This document shows, piece by piece, positions 25,408-34,714 of a stretch of DNA of 64,000 nt; the stretch's first letter is position 1, and each line of letters starts with the position of its first letter. Source of the DNA: CAZWDL01 sp964632995. Its GTDB lineage: Bacteria; Bacteroidota; Bacteroidia; Chitinophagales; Saprospiraceae. Below the pieces are notes generated by a model. That model was not told the origin of the DNA. It did no database searches and worked only from the letters and a program-made list of their open reading frames with translations. The translations under genes and the position numbers were made by a program. The DNA lies in NCBI GenBank assembly GCA_964632995.1, contig CAZWDL010000002.1:62001-126000 (forward strand), read 5' to 3'.

Positions 25408-27130
25408 CTGGCAGGACATAGCATCCTTTTTTCTCTACGATCCCAGCCGGCCGCTGTTGTTCAACAGTACTGCTTTCCTCGTATTGTTCGCAGCCTTTTT
25501 CGGGGTTTATATCCTGCTGCTACGCCGCTTTGACCTGCGACTGCTTTACACCCTGGCTTTTTCACTTTATTTCTACTACCTGTCCAGCGGTTTTTTCTTT
25601 GTTCTGCTCCTCTTTTCCACCCTCGTTGATTTCACGCTGGGACACTTTATCCACCGCAGCGCCACGCGGATAGAGCGGCGTTTTTTCTTGTGGCTCAGCC
25701 TGGCCGTCAATATCGGGCTGCTTGGATATTTCAAATACACCAACTTCTTTATTGAAACCGCTAACAGCCTGGCCGGCGCCGGCTGGGACCCAGCCAATAT
25801 TTTCCTGCCCGTCGGCATCAGTTTTTTCACTTTCCAGACGATGAGCTACAGCATTGATATTTACCGCGGCAAACTGGCTCCGGTTACGGAGCGAATCGTC
25901 GATGTGCCCAGTTTTTTCCGAAGTCTGTTAGACTTTGCCTTTTTCGTCAGCTTTTTCCCTCAGCTGGTCGCCGGCCCTATCGTCCGGGCGGCCGAGTTTA
26001 TCCCGCAGATCCGGCAACGGCCGCAAGTCAGTGAAAGGGATATCAGCCGGGCCTGGCTGCTCATCCTCGGTGGTTTGTTCAAAAAGGCGGTCATCAGCGA
26101 TTTTATCAGCATCAACTTCGTCGACCGCGTATTCGAAAGCCCGGCCCTTTATTCGGGGTTTGAGAACCTGATGGCCGTTTATGGCTATGCCATACAGATC
26201 TATTGTGACTTTTCGGGTTACTCCGATATGGCGATCGGGCTGGCGCTGCTACTCGGTTTTCGCCTTCCGGAAAACTTCCGCCGCCCCTATCGGGCCGAAA
26301 GCGTTCAGGACTTCTGGCGGCGCTGGCACATCAGCCTGTCTACCTGGCTGCGCGACTATCTCTACATTTCGCTCGGCGGCAACCGGCGCGGTCGTTTCCG
26401 CACCTATCTAAACCTCATGATCACCATGTTGCTGGGCGGCCTCTGGCACGGCGCCAGCTGGGTGTTTATCGCCTGGGGCGGTCTGCACGGCATCGCGCTG
26501 GCCATCGACCGCTATTTGCGGGAGCAGGGGCGGCTGTTCGTGAACCCGGCGATCCGGGCGGCTTTCATTCTGCTTTGGGTGCACTTTATGGGCGCGATAG
26601 CCATTCACCTTTCTTACTGGACACACCTGCTGTCGGCCGACAACTACGTCCTCCTGTTCGAACACAATGCGCTGCTCGCCGCCGGGTGGGCTACGCTGGC
26701 GGGGCTGGCCTGGTTGCTGGACAAACTCCTGAGCCGTCTCTCCGGCAGGCAAACCATCGTCCTCAGTCGTGGAATAGCGATCTTCCTGGTTTTCCAATTC
26801 ATCTGCCTCTGCTGGGTCTTTTTCCGCAGCGGCGCGCTCTACAATCCAATGCCGCCGCTGCAAACCACCGGCGAAGTCCTGACCCAAATGCTCACTGCCT
26901 TCCGGCCGGAGCTCATCCCACAAGTGCTGGAAGGGTACCGCCAGGTATTCGCGCTGATACTGCTAGGCTATCTGCTTCACTACTTCCCCCGGCCATGGTC
27001 AAAAGCCTTCGAAAACTTTTATCATGAGCTGCCCTGGCCCGCGAAGTCCTTCTCCATAGCTCTCGTGATCTGGATCGTCATTCAAACCGCCAGTTCGGAG
27101 GTGGCGCCGTTCATCTATTTCCAGTTTTAA
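25394..27130 (+). CDS. MBOAT family O-acyltransferase (AlgI/DltB/PatA-like)
   Basis: A 578-residue multi-pass membrane protein. It shows the MBOAT core: FLPVGISFFTFQTMSYSIDIYRG (about residues 135-157), FFPQLVAGPIVRAAEF, the RRWHISLSTWLRDYLYISLGG block (about 315-335), and the active His in LLGGLWHGASWVFIAWGGLHG (about 352). Members pull acetyl groups across the membrane and hand them to an SGNH partner that modifies a polymer outside. Its ATG lies inside the end of the LysM-SGNH gene, so the three genes are translated as a tight operon. Polymer type (peptidoglycan or exopolysaccharide) is not decided by sequence. Confidence 0.95.
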   Translation: MGIIDWQDIASFFLYDPSRPLLFNSTAFLVLFAAFFGVYILLLRRFDLRLLYTLAFSLYFYYLSSGFFFVLLLFSTLVDFTLGHFIHRSATRIERRFFLWLSLAVNIGLLGYFKYTNFFIETANSLAGAGWDPANIFLPVGISFFTFQTMSYSIDIYRGKLAPVTERIVDVPSFFRSLLDFAFFVSFFPQLVAGPIVRAAEFIPQIRQRPQVSERDISRAWLLILGGLFKKAVISDFISINFVDRVFESPALYSGFENLMAVYGYAIQIYCDFSGYSDMAIGLALLLGFRLPENFRRPYRAESVQDFWRRWHISLSTWLRDYLYISLGGNRRGRFRTYLNLMITMLLGGLWHGASWVFIAWGGLHGIALAIDRYLREQGRLFVNPAIRAAFILLWVHFMGAIAIHLSYWTHLLSADNYVLLFEHNALLAAGWATLAGLAWLLDKLLSRLSGRQTIVLSRGIAIFLVFQFICLCWVFFRSGALYNPMPPLQTTGEVLTQMLTAFRPELIPQVLEGYRQVFALILLGYLLHYFPRPWSKAFENFYHELPWPAKSFSIALVIWIVIQTASSEVAPFIYFQF

Positions 27131-27153
27131 GGCTATTTATTCGCGCCTTTCCT

Positions 27154-27161
27154 TAAATTTG
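27154..27161 (+). promoter_or_regulatory. Predicted -7 element for the adenosine deaminase gene
   Basis: TAAATTTG fits TAnnTTTG. Transcription from it would begin near the TTG at 27167, so translation more likely starts at the ATG at 27197. Confidence 0.45.
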
Positions 27162-27196
27162 AACACTTGAAATTTCCCAAGAACAATAGCCGCATA

Positions 27197-28669
27197 ATGA
27201 ATCGCACACTCTATCTCCTTGCAGCCCTTGTCTTCTTACCTTTTATATTGCCGGCACAAAACAGCCAGGAAGGGCAAAAAGCCATTGACCAGTTTCTGGA
27301 AGCGCATCGCGACCGGACTGCCAGCCTTCGCGCCTTCTTTCAGATGATGCCCAAAGGTGGCGATTTACATCACCACTTTACCGGTTCTGTGTATGCGGAA
27401 ACCTACCTGCAGGTTGTCGAAGCGGAAAACTACTGGCTGCAGCTCGAAACCCTTGAAGTTCGCCCCGACAAACCCCGGCGGCGACGCAGGGCATGGGAAC
27501 AGATACAAGAACTGATCGAGGAAGGACGCTATGCCCCTTACCGCGACCGGCTGCTGCAACGATGGTCCATCCACGAGTACGAAGTTCACCAACGCCGTTC
27601 CCCCGACGATCAGTTCTTCGGCGCTTTCGCCGCCTTTCTACCGGCTGTGCTACCCGCACTGGAGGAAGGCTTACAGGAAATCAAGCAACGGGCAATCGAA
27701 GAGAATGTCTCCTATATCGAAACCATATTCACCGGCGTGCTTTGCCCGGAAGGTTCCTTTATCTACCCCGAACCGGCCGACAAGCTGATGTGGTATATTC
27801 AGGAAAGGCGGGATGTGAGCGGACTGTACTCCTTGTTTGACATCCTGTTTGATGACCTGCAGCAAGGCAATATGGAGGCTTGCGCCAAAAACTATAACGA
27901 CATGGTCCGGGGATGGCATGATTCCCTGGCGATGGAAACCGATTCTTTTGTAATGCGGTATCAGAATTACGTGCTGCGCACCAAAACGCCGACTCAGGTG
28001 TTCTCCGATCTGACGCTGAACTTCGAGTCGGCAGCACAAAGCCCCCTAATTGTAGGCGTCAATATCGTCGCACCGGAGCACAACCCCATCGCGGTTGGGG
28101 ATTACTGGCTGCACATGCACATGTTCCGGTATCTGGGCCGGAAGTATCCGCAGGTGAAAAAAGCGCTGCACGCCGGCGAACTCTACCTCGGCCAGACCCC
28201 GCCTGAAGCCATGACCTGGCATGTACGCGCCGCCCTGAGCATTGCCGGCGCCGACCGCATCGGGCACGGGGTGACCCTGCCCTACGAACACAACTGGCAA
28301 CAGCTGCTCGATACGATGCGTCAGGCGGATATCCCCGTGGAAATCAACCTCAGCAGTAATGCCTTCATCCTCGGCATAGAAAAAGAGAAACATCCATTTC
28401 CCATTTTCCATCAGGCAGGCGTCCCTCTGGTTATCAGCACCGATGACGCCGGCGTACTGCGCACTAACCACAGTGAACAATTTGTGCGCCTGTTCAGCGA
28501 TTTTCCCAATATGAATTATGCCGACATCAAAGAACTGGTGTACAACAGCATCACCTACAGTTTCCTGGAAGATCAGGCACTGAAGCAGCGCCTTCTGCGA
28601 GACCTCGATGACCGTTTTGAAAGATTTGAACAACAGATGATCAACTGGATAGAGCCCGAAAAAAACTAA
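27197..28669 (+). CDS. Secreted adenosine deaminase family protein (ADGF/ADA2-like)
   Basis: A 490-residue protein with a signal peptide (cleaved after LPAQ, about 19) and an amidohydrolase barrel. Metal and catalytic sites are readable: MPKGGDLHHHFTGSVYAE (HxH, about 40-57), HAGELYLG (catalytic Glu/His), RIGHGVTL and STDDAGVLRTNHSEQF. The MPKGGDLHHH entry and the extra N-terminal helix (KAIDQFLEAHRDRTASLRAF) resemble the extracellular ADGF/ADA2 branch more than cytoplasmic ADA. It would deaminate adenosine or a relative outside the cytoplasm, as a nucleoside scavenger. Substrate is inferred. The ATG at 27197 begins the signal peptide directly; an upstream TTG is less likely. Confidence 0.9.
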   Translation: MNRTLYLLAALVFLPFILPAQNSQEGQKAIDQFLEAHRDRTASLRAFFQMMPKGGDLHHHFTGSVYAETYLQVVEAENYWLQLETLEVRPDKPRRRRRAWEQIQELIEEGRYAPYRDRLLQRWSIHEYEVHQRRSPDDQFFGAFAAFLPAVLPALEEGLQEIKQRAIEENVSYIETIFTGVLCPEGSFIYPEPADKLMWYIQERRDVSGLYSLFDILFDDLQQGNMEACAKNYNDMVRGWHDSLAMETDSFVMRYQNYVLRTKTPTQVFSDLTLNFESAAQSPLIVGVNIVAPEHNPIAVGDYWLHMHMFRYLGRKYPQVKKALHAGELYLGQTPPEAMTWHVRAALSIAGADRIGHGVTLPYEHNWQQLLDTMRQADIPVEINLSSNAFILGIEKEKHPFPIFHQAGVPLVISTDDAGVLRTNHSEQFVRLFSDFPNMNYADIKELVYNSITYSFLEDQALKQRLLRDLDDRFERFEQQMINWIEPEKN

Positions 28670-29052
28670 AGCCGTTCCGAAAAATTCACAGCCGAATTTC
28701 GTCTCCGCTAAACTAAGCCGGGCAATTCTGCGTTATACAAGGTATACGAAGAAATAAAATATTCGTCTCCGCTCAAGCTACTTCCCGTGATTTGTTTTTA
28801 AACAGTCTAAATCAAATTCATATTATCGACCGAAAATTTACGCTAGTCTAAACCATTCCCTTATAACTGCCGCCTTTCAAAACTGACGGCACGACAATGT
28901 TTGGAAAACCCGTTTTAACTATGCGTAGATCCCTCCCGGTCGACTATTTCAAGGACTGTCCCCTTCGGAGATTCCGTTCAGCGTTTTCGGATTACCGTGA
29001 AAAAATTTCCGGTTTAAGCGCTATCGTCTCTTACTCCAAAAATGAGAAAACT
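28670..29052. other. 383-base region upstream of the repeat/C39-like protein
   Basis: No supported gene. It carries a third copy of the CCCGG-like AATTC/GAATT element (28677-28697) and a direct repeat TTCGTCTCCGCT (28698-28709 and 28762-28773). The reading frame of the next gene is open back to 28897, but that stretch has no signal peptide of its own and is more likely 5' leader. Confidence 0.5.
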
Positions 29053-30774
29053 ATGAGAAACTTACACTCAACGCAAATCAGTTTGAGAAGATTCTCAAAC
29101 TATTTCGATGTCAGAACATCTTCCCTGCTATACGCCTTTTTATTGGTCTGCCTGCCGCTCCTCGCTACCGGGCAGCAAGCCTTCTCCGGCGTTTTTCACC
29201 AAACAGAGGAGTCGCAAATATACCTCTATGACATCAGCTGGGAAGAGCTTTGCTCACGCAACACCCAGCTGGGCGCCGAAGGATTTGAATTGACGGATGT
29301 GGAAGCAGTGCCGAAAGGTAACCAGACCCGATACTGGGCTATCTGGAAGGAAGGACAGCAATCTACCCGTATCGAGCGGGCCGGCGGCTGGGAAAACATG
29401 CTCAAACTCAAGCATCGAATGGCCGACGAAGGATGGATACTTCAGGATGTAGAAGGTTTTCTCGAAGAAGGCAGCCGCGAAACCTTCCTGGGTATCTGGA
29501 TTAAAGGCAACAAAGATCACAAGGTGTGGAAACTCGACAGCTGGGACGGCCTGCTGAAACAAAGCGAAGTACTTGGCCGGAGCTACTACCAATTAACGGA
29601 CATCGAAGCATTCCGGGGAGAGTACGGCATAACCAACTTTCTGGCGGTCTATCAGAAATTATCGCCTTCCGAACGCGCCTTCCCCATCCAGACTGATAAT
29701 CCCGACCAATTTTACCAAGATAAAATCCGGCGTACCAAAAGCGGATATGCCATCGTCGACTATGAAACGTACCAGCAAAACGGCATCACCTTTTTGCTGG
29801 GATTGTACAAAAAAGCAGCTGTAAAGGATAACTGCCGGCACCGGCTCGACTGGACCAGTTTCGTCGCTTACCAACAGTTTCTCGGTGATAGCTTTAAGTT
29901 GATTGATATTGAGATCTCCGAAGGGGATGGCAACTTCATCGCCCCACCTGCCAACACTAACCGCATAGATCAGATGCCCAATATTTCCCAGCAGGTGCTC
30001 CGCAACGAAAAAACCGGCGCCCAGGGCGCCTCCTGCGCAACAGCCAATGCGCTGATATGGCTGGCACAACGGGGCTTTCCCCGGCTCTATGATCAGCAGC
30101 AGGGACAGGCAGGATACGAAGCACTGGCCCGGCGCCTTGCCGGTGACCAATACATGAAAGCCGCCGGTACACCCGGCTCCGACCGCTACACCGTAACCGA
30201 AGGATTGAGCAACTACATTCTGGACCAAGGATACGATATCAAAGAGATCGCCGTCCGGGGCGTTCAGCCTTTCGACTCCCAGAATTTATCCCCGGCTCTG
30301 CGTCAGTACCTGCGTATCGACGATCAGCCGGATAATACAAAACTCGATTTTGCCAAAGAAAGCCTCGTTGGCAACAGTATCGCTCTCCTGCAATGGGGCA
30401 TTTATGAAGCTGATCCGCAGGACAGCCTCAACCGGGATTTTAATAAAGTCGGCGAACGCTGGGCCACCCTCGTCGGATACGGCCTCAACGAATACGGCAA
30501 CGAAAACCCCAACGTTCTCATCGTACATAGCCCCACCAGCGGAGGAGAAGCTCCTATTTATCTCAGCGTAAAAGAAGTGAATAACCGGATTAAACTACAC
30601 CGGAAGGCAAAGTTGCACATAAGTCCGCGCACAAGTATTCCTGCCGACGGGCAACCCTACCTGGAAAATGCCTTGCGCGTCGAAGGAGAACGCTTCGCAA
30701 TATGGGAGAATATCATCGTCGTCAAACTGAACGAACCGGCAGTGGCGAAGTCGGAGCTCTTACGGCAGGATTGA
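29053..30774 (+). CDS. Secreted protein: tandem Trp/Asp-Glu repeats plus C39-like cysteine-peptidase domain
   Basis: A 573-residue protein; signal peptide ends near LPLLATGQQ (about 42). Residues about 60-270 form four or so repeats of a 45-50-residue unit, each with a Trp/Phe near the start, GxxLxDVE in the middle, and F-GIW or YWAIW at the end (LTDVEAV, LQDVEGF, LTDIEAF). This resembles the bacterial tandem repeat domain BTRD1. The C-terminal domain has the Cys block GASCATANALIWLAQRG (Cys about 329), close to the C39-like peptidase pattern. At the expected His position the sequence is GERWATLVGYGLN, with Arg-Trp, so catalysis is doubtful. Start 29053 chosen for the signal peptide. Confidence 0.72.
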   Translation: MRNLHSTQISLRRFSNYFDVRTSSLLYAFLLVCLPLLATGQQAFSGVFHQTEESQIYLYDISWEELCSRNTQLGAEGFELTDVEAVPKGNQTRYWAIWKEGQQSTRIERAGGWENMLKLKHRMADEGWILQDVEGFLEEGSRETFLGIWIKGNKDHKVWKLDSWDGLLKQSEVLGRSYYQLTDIEAFRGEYGITNFLAVYQKLSPSERAFPIQTDNPDQFYQDKIRRTKSGYAIVDYETYQQNGITFLLGLYKKAAVKDNCRHRLDWTSFVAYQQFLGDSFKLIDIEISEGDGNFIAPPANTNRIDQMPNISQQVLRNEKTGAQGASCATANALIWLAQRGFPRLYDQQQGQAGYEALARRLAGDQYMKAAGTPGSDRYTVTEGLSNYILDQGYDIKEIAVRGVQPFDSQNLSPALRQYLRIDDQPDNTKLDFAKESLVGNSIALLQWGIYEADPQDSLNRDFNKVGERWATLVGYGLNEYGNENPNVLIVHSPTSGGEAPIYLSVKEVNNRIKLHRKAKLHISPRTSIPADGQPYLENALRVEGERFAIWENIIVVKLNEPAVAKSELLRQD

Positions 30775-30789
30775 AAGGCAGCAGGCAGT

Positions 30790-31428
30790 TTACCCGGCCT
30801 GTAACAGTTCTTCAATTTTTTCAGCGAGCGGCTCATACGATACGTACCCTTTATTGAGCAAATAAGCTTTTTCTCCCTGGCTCATGACGGTGGTAGGAAA
30901 GCCCCTGATGCCAAATTCTGCCGTCACGGCAAAGTCTTCTCTCGCCAGCTGCTGAAAGCGATCCACCCCCATCTGTTCCAGGAAGCGGTCAGCCGGCAGG
31001 TCAAACGGTTCGAGATAAGGACGATACGCCTCCAAATCGGCGGGCGGCATTCCGTCGTAATATACGGCCCGTTGCAGGGTATTGGCAAACGGTACGGTTT
31101 GATCCGGCAAATAGGAGCGAAAAACAGTCATCGCTACGGCAGGCAGGCGAGAGTCGAATATCATCTCTCCTTTCTCCAACTTATCCAGAAAAGCCTTGCC
31201 GAAAGTAACCCCTGTCGTTTCCTCTACCTGTTTGTAGGCTCCTTTGATATAAGGCGCCGCTTTCCCAATGGGACCGGCCCGCTCGCCGGTTACCATGCCC
31301 CCGGAAACAACCTGGAAGTCCATCTTATCTTGGTATGTTTCGTAAAGTTGCTGAATGACCGGGCTGAATCCATAGCACCATCCACATAGCGCATCGTAAA
31401 AGTAAAAAAGCCGGGGTTTATCACTCAT
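30790..31428 (-). CDS. DsbA-family thioredoxin-fold protein (FrnE-like)
   Basis: A 212-residue protein without a signal peptide. Thioredoxin-type active site DALCGWCYGFSPVI (CGWC, about 14-17) and a cis-Pro loop GFPTTVMSQG (about 172-181) are both present, with a helical insertion between them, as in the DsbA/FrnE group. A cytoplasmic disulfide or thiol-exchange role is likely; 2-hydroxychromene isomerase relatives lack such a CxxC. It is convergent with the BTRD1/C39-like gene, 15 bases apart, and divergent from cls. Confidence 0.9.
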   Translation of the reverse strand: MSDKPRLFYFYDALCGWCYGFSPVIQQLYETYQDKMDFQVVSGGMVTGERAGPIGKAAPYIKGAYKQVEETTGVTFGKAFLDKLEKGEMIFDSRLPAVAMTVFRSYLPDQTVPFANTLQRAVYYDGMPPADLEAYRPYLEPFDLPADRFLEQMGVDRFQQLAREDFAVTAEFGIRGFPTTVMSQGEKAYLLNKGYVSYEPLAEKIEELLQAG

Positions 31429-31509
31429 AGGGTTGTATTTTGTGGATCAAACAATCTGGACGCCTGAAAGTTAAAAAGAAATTGAAGACTCGAAAGACGC
31501 AGATCCGAC

Positions 31510-31517
31510 TATTTTTG
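31510..31517 (+). promoter_or_regulatory. Predicted -7 element for cls
   Basis: TATTTTTG fits TAnnTTTG; transcription would begin near 31523, which would leave almost no leader before the GTG at 31526 but a 33-base leader before the ATG at 31556. Confidence 0.45.
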
Positions 31518-31555
31518 CGCAATTTGTGAGTTATGAATTAATAGATTTTTTCTCA

Positions 31556-33028
31556 ATGGGAAACCTCTTTGATCTGGATTTTACCGGTTCTGTTATATTT
31601 CTGATTGTTTATTACGGTCTTATCATTATCATCTTTTTCCAAATATTACTGGAAAATAAAGATCCACTAAAAACACAATCCTACCTCCTCTTACTGGTTC
31701 TGCTCCCAGTGATAGGGCTGTTCATTTATTTCTTCTTCGGTGTCAATTACCGGAAGCAAAAGCTATTTTCCCGGAAGGCGCTGACCGATCAGGCTTTTAT
31801 CAACAAATGGATAGACATGTACCAGGAGCGCCTCTCACAAAACCGGGATCTGGCCGAAGAGATGTTCGCAGAGAAATACAAGTTGCCCTATCTGTTTTTC
31901 CGTAATGCCAATTCGGTTCTCACGGCCCGCAACAAAGTCAAGATTTTGAATAACGGGGAAGAAAAATTCCCCCTGCTTTTGGCTAAATTACGGGAGGCCC
32001 AACACCACATCCATCTGGAGTACTACATCATCATCGATGACGAAATTGGAACAAAGGTGATCGATATACTCATCGAACGGGCGGAAAAAGGGGTGGAGGT
32101 GCGCCTCATCTATGACGCCATCGGTGGCAACAGCCTGTCGGCAAAGGCGCTCAAACGCATGAAAGAAGCGGGCATAGAAACCGGTGTCTATAATCCGGTC
32201 CTGTTTACCTCCCTTGCCAACAAGGTCAACTACCGCGACCACCGCAAAATCGTAATCATTGACGGACAGATCAGCTTTACCGGCGGCATCAATATCGCTG
32301 ATTACTACATCAACGATCCTGGCCTGGACAACCGTTTCTACTGGCGCGATACGCACTGTATGATCGAGGGAGACAGCGTTTACTACCTGCAGATGCTCTT
32401 CCTGCTGAACTGGTACTTCGTCAGCGGACAACTCATCAAACCCCAACCAGAATACTTCCCGGAAGTGGATACCCCCTCCGGTGTGGCCTGCGCCTTCGTC
32501 GGCAGCAGCCCCGACTCCGACAGCAAGTACATGATGGAAGCTTATTTCAGCATGATTACCAATGCCCGCCGTGAAATCCTGATCGCTACACCGTACTTCA
32601 TCCCCAACGAGGGCATTCTTACCGCTATCAAAACCAGTGCCAAGAGCGGTGTCAGGGTCAAACTGCTCCTGCCGGAAAATTCTGACACCCCCTTTGTGCA
32701 CTCCGCCAGCCTTACTTTCATCCAGGAACTGCTCGAAAGCGATATCGAAGTGTACCTCTATCAAAAAGGTGTCGTCCATTCCAAACTGATGGTGATCGAT
32801 GAGGAGGTCTCCACCGTCGGCAGCGCCAATATGGATTACCGCAGCTTTGACAACAACGCCGAGCTGAATGCCTTTTTCTTCGATGAAGGCGTCGCTAAAG
32901 AATTGAAACAATACTTCGAAGAGGACCTGGAAAACGCCCGGAAGGTGACGCTCGAAGAATGGAGCGACCGCCCCTGGTGGCTCAAGCTCATGGGATCAGT
33001 GGCCCGCCTGGGAGCGCCGCTGTTGTGA
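31556..33028 (+). CDS. cls: Cardiolipin synthase (phospholipase D type)
   Basis: A 490-residue membrane enzyme that joins two phosphatidylglycerols to cardiolipin. Two N-terminal TM helices (about 8-30 and 40-62) are followed by the two phospholipase-D HKD motifs: YRDHRKIVIIDGQISFTGGI (about 226-245) and VHSKLMVIDEEVSTVGSANM (about 408-427). Layout and length match ClsA. The start is uncertain: a GTG at 31526 gives ten more residues, but the promoter position favours the ATG at 31556. It is divergent from the DsbA-family gene. Confidence 0.95.
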   Translation: MGNLFDLDFTGSVIFLIVYYGLIIIIFFQILLENKDPLKTQSYLLLLVLLPVIGLFIYFFFGVNYRKQKLFSRKALTDQAFINKWIDMYQERLSQNRDLAEEMFAEKYKLPYLFFRNANSVLTARNKVKILNNGEEKFPLLLAKLREAQHHIHLEYYIIIDDEIGTKVIDILIERAEKGVEVRLIYDAIGGNSLSAKALKRMKEAGIETGVYNPVLFTSLANKVNYRDHRKIVIIDGQISFTGGINIADYYINDPGLDNRFYWRDTHCMIEGDSVYYLQMLFLLNWYFVSGQLIKPQPEYFPEVDTPSGVACAFVGSSPDSDSKYMMEAYFSMITNARREILIATPYFIPNEGILTAIKTSAKSGVRVKLLLPENSDTPFVHSASLTFIQELLESDIEVYLYQKGVVHSKLMVIDEEVSTVGSANMDYRSFDNNAELNAFFFDEGVAKELKQYFEEDLENARKVTLEEWSDRPWWLKLMGSVARLGAPLL

Positions 33029-33074
33029 GGGGTGACTTCAGAGTTTCAGTATTGCCAGACCATAAGACCAACCC

Positions 33075-34526
33075 CTACCCTCTTTCCAATTCCCGAAACT
33101 TTTCCTCCAGCCAGCTTTTGTTGAAAATCGCCGCTTCCCCGTCGATGGCGGCCCGCAGTTTTTGCAGTTCCCGCTTCCATTTCTCGGTGGAAAAATAATC
33201 CAAATTAACGCGCAGGTAGGCGGCGCGGCGTGTCAGTTTGAAGAGATTGTAATAGCCTTCCCGGCGGCTGTCGGCCAACAATTTATTGCGTTGCAGGTAC
33301 TGCCGGAAAGATTCCGTCAGAGCATTCAGCGCTTCGTATTCTCCCAGGTCATAGTATGTACGCAAAAGCAGAGCTTTCGCACCCAGGTTATAGCGCAAAT
33401 CGCTGTATTCCACCCGGATGAGCAGGTTGAGCACCTGCTCGTAATTGCCCGAGGCATAGTAATAGGAAGCCAAGTTAAAGCGGTAGGCGTTCTCGCGGCT
33501 TTCCGGACGGAGCGTTTCCCGGTAGGATTCGATGAAACGCTGAACCCAGTCGAGCGCCTGTAACCGGATGCCTGTGGTTACGATATTCTTGTAATGCCAT
33601 TCCGACAGATAGCCCTCTTCCAGCAGTAATCCCTGTTCGAGTTGTGCTTTGTACAACTCGAAAATTTCCCGGAGGAAGCGCGAGTTGCCCCGGTTGATCT
33701 GTTCGATACAGTAATTTTGGAGCAGGTTGTAAATCGTTTCCCTTTCCGAAGAAGGAAAGTCCTTTTCGTAGTCCTTGAAAGTTTTCAGTGCTTTGAAATA
33801 ATAGTCTTGTTCATTTTGCACCAGCATCTGGTAGAGTTGATAATAAACCATGATCACCGGGGATTCGACATAGACCGGGCGGTTACAACGCACCTCTTCC
33901 AGCACCGCCTCCAGCATGCCGGGCTGGTAGGTCACCTTCAGAATTTTGGAACGAACCTGCATCTCACAGGCATCGCGCAACTTCTCCGCCAGGAAGAACT
34001 GTTCCAACTGATTTTGTTTCTCCTGAATATGCCAATCCTCCTGCCGTCGTTCTACCTGATTGAAGTACCGATCGGCCTCTTCGGCAAAGCGAAAACGCCA
34101 GTACGGGGAACTGACGGCTCCGGAAGGAAGCGCCTCCATTTTTCTGTCCAGACGTTGCAACTCTTTTTCATACAGGCGATAATGCTTTCGCCGGCGAAGC
34201 CGCCGCAGCAGGTAGAGCTGTCCAGCCAGCTGATCTTCCCCGGCCTGCTCTACAGAGAGAAACTGCTCGGCCAGACGCTGGGTGTATGAAAAAATTACCG
34301 CCAGCCGGTTTTGATCATGGGGTGCTCCCGGATACAATTGCTGAAATAGCTGTACCCGGTTGCAGCGGTCTTCATCCAATCTCGGATAGACGTCACTCAG
34401 GTGAGCCACCAAATTGCGAACATCCTGGTGTTTGTTGAAATAGGGCGATTCTACAAACTCCCGGAACCGCGTCATCTCCTTCCGGGAAAAGGTGCGCAAT
34501 AAACGGATTAACTTATTATTATACAT
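33075..34526 (-). CDS. Large helical hypothetical protein
   Basis: A 483-residue cytoplasmic-looking protein, no signal peptide, almost wholly alpha-helical and rich in Arg, Tyr, Leu and Glu. It opens MYNNKLIRLLRTFSRKEMTR followed by FREFVESPYFNKHQD. The second half shows repeated helix pairs with Tyr-Tyr and Asn patterns (FNLASYYYASGNYEQVLNLL, LLLRTYYDLGEYEALNALTE) typical of TPR-like solenoids. I recognise no family by name. The ATG ending at 34526 is preferred to a TTG at 34547. It is convergent with cls (46 bases) and divergent from the giant secreted protein, across a very AT-rich 190-base gap. Confidence 0.8.
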   Translation of the reverse strand: MYNNKLIRLLRTFSRKEMTRFREFVESPYFNKHQDVRNLVAHLSDVYPRLDEDRCNRVQLFQQLYPGAPHDQNRLAVIFSYTQRLAEQFLSVEQAGEDQLAGQLYLLRRLRRRKHYRLYEKELQRLDRKMEALPSGAVSSPYWRFRFAEEADRYFNQVERRQEDWHIQEKQNQLEQFFLAEKLRDACEMQVRSKILKVTYQPGMLEAVLEEVRCNRPVYVESPVIMVYYQLYQMLVQNEQDYYFKALKTFKDYEKDFPSSERETIYNLLQNYCIEQINRGNSRFLREIFELYKAQLEQGLLLEEGYLSEWHYKNIVTTGIRLQALDWVQRFIESYRETLRPESRENAYRFNLASYYYASGNYEQVLNLLIRVEYSDLRYNLGAKALLLRTYYDLGEYEALNALTESFRQYLQRNKLLADSRREGYYNLFKLTRRAAYLRVNLDYFSTEKWKRELQKLRAAIDGEAAIFNKSWLEEKFRELERG

Positions 34527-34714
34527 GTTTTTTCCAAAAAAAATCAAGCCAAATATTTCATAAATACCTGTATATCAATATATAGCAAATTACACATCAC
34601 TTAAAATAGCAAAAAAAACACCAAAAAACAGCCAGAAAAGTATTTTCCTTTCCCCGTTTCCGGTGACATATTTGTATCGTGAAAAGATTTATACTACTCG
34701 ACAAAAGCAAATCC

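Noticed and set aside
28897..29052. N-terminal extension of the repeat/C39-like protein
   Set aside because: It would bury the signal peptide behind 52 residues of basic, non-conserved sequence; the ATG at 29053 is more likely.
31988..32911. 307-residue minus-strand frame under cls
   Set aside because: Antisense to the phospholipase-D motifs; no independent signal.
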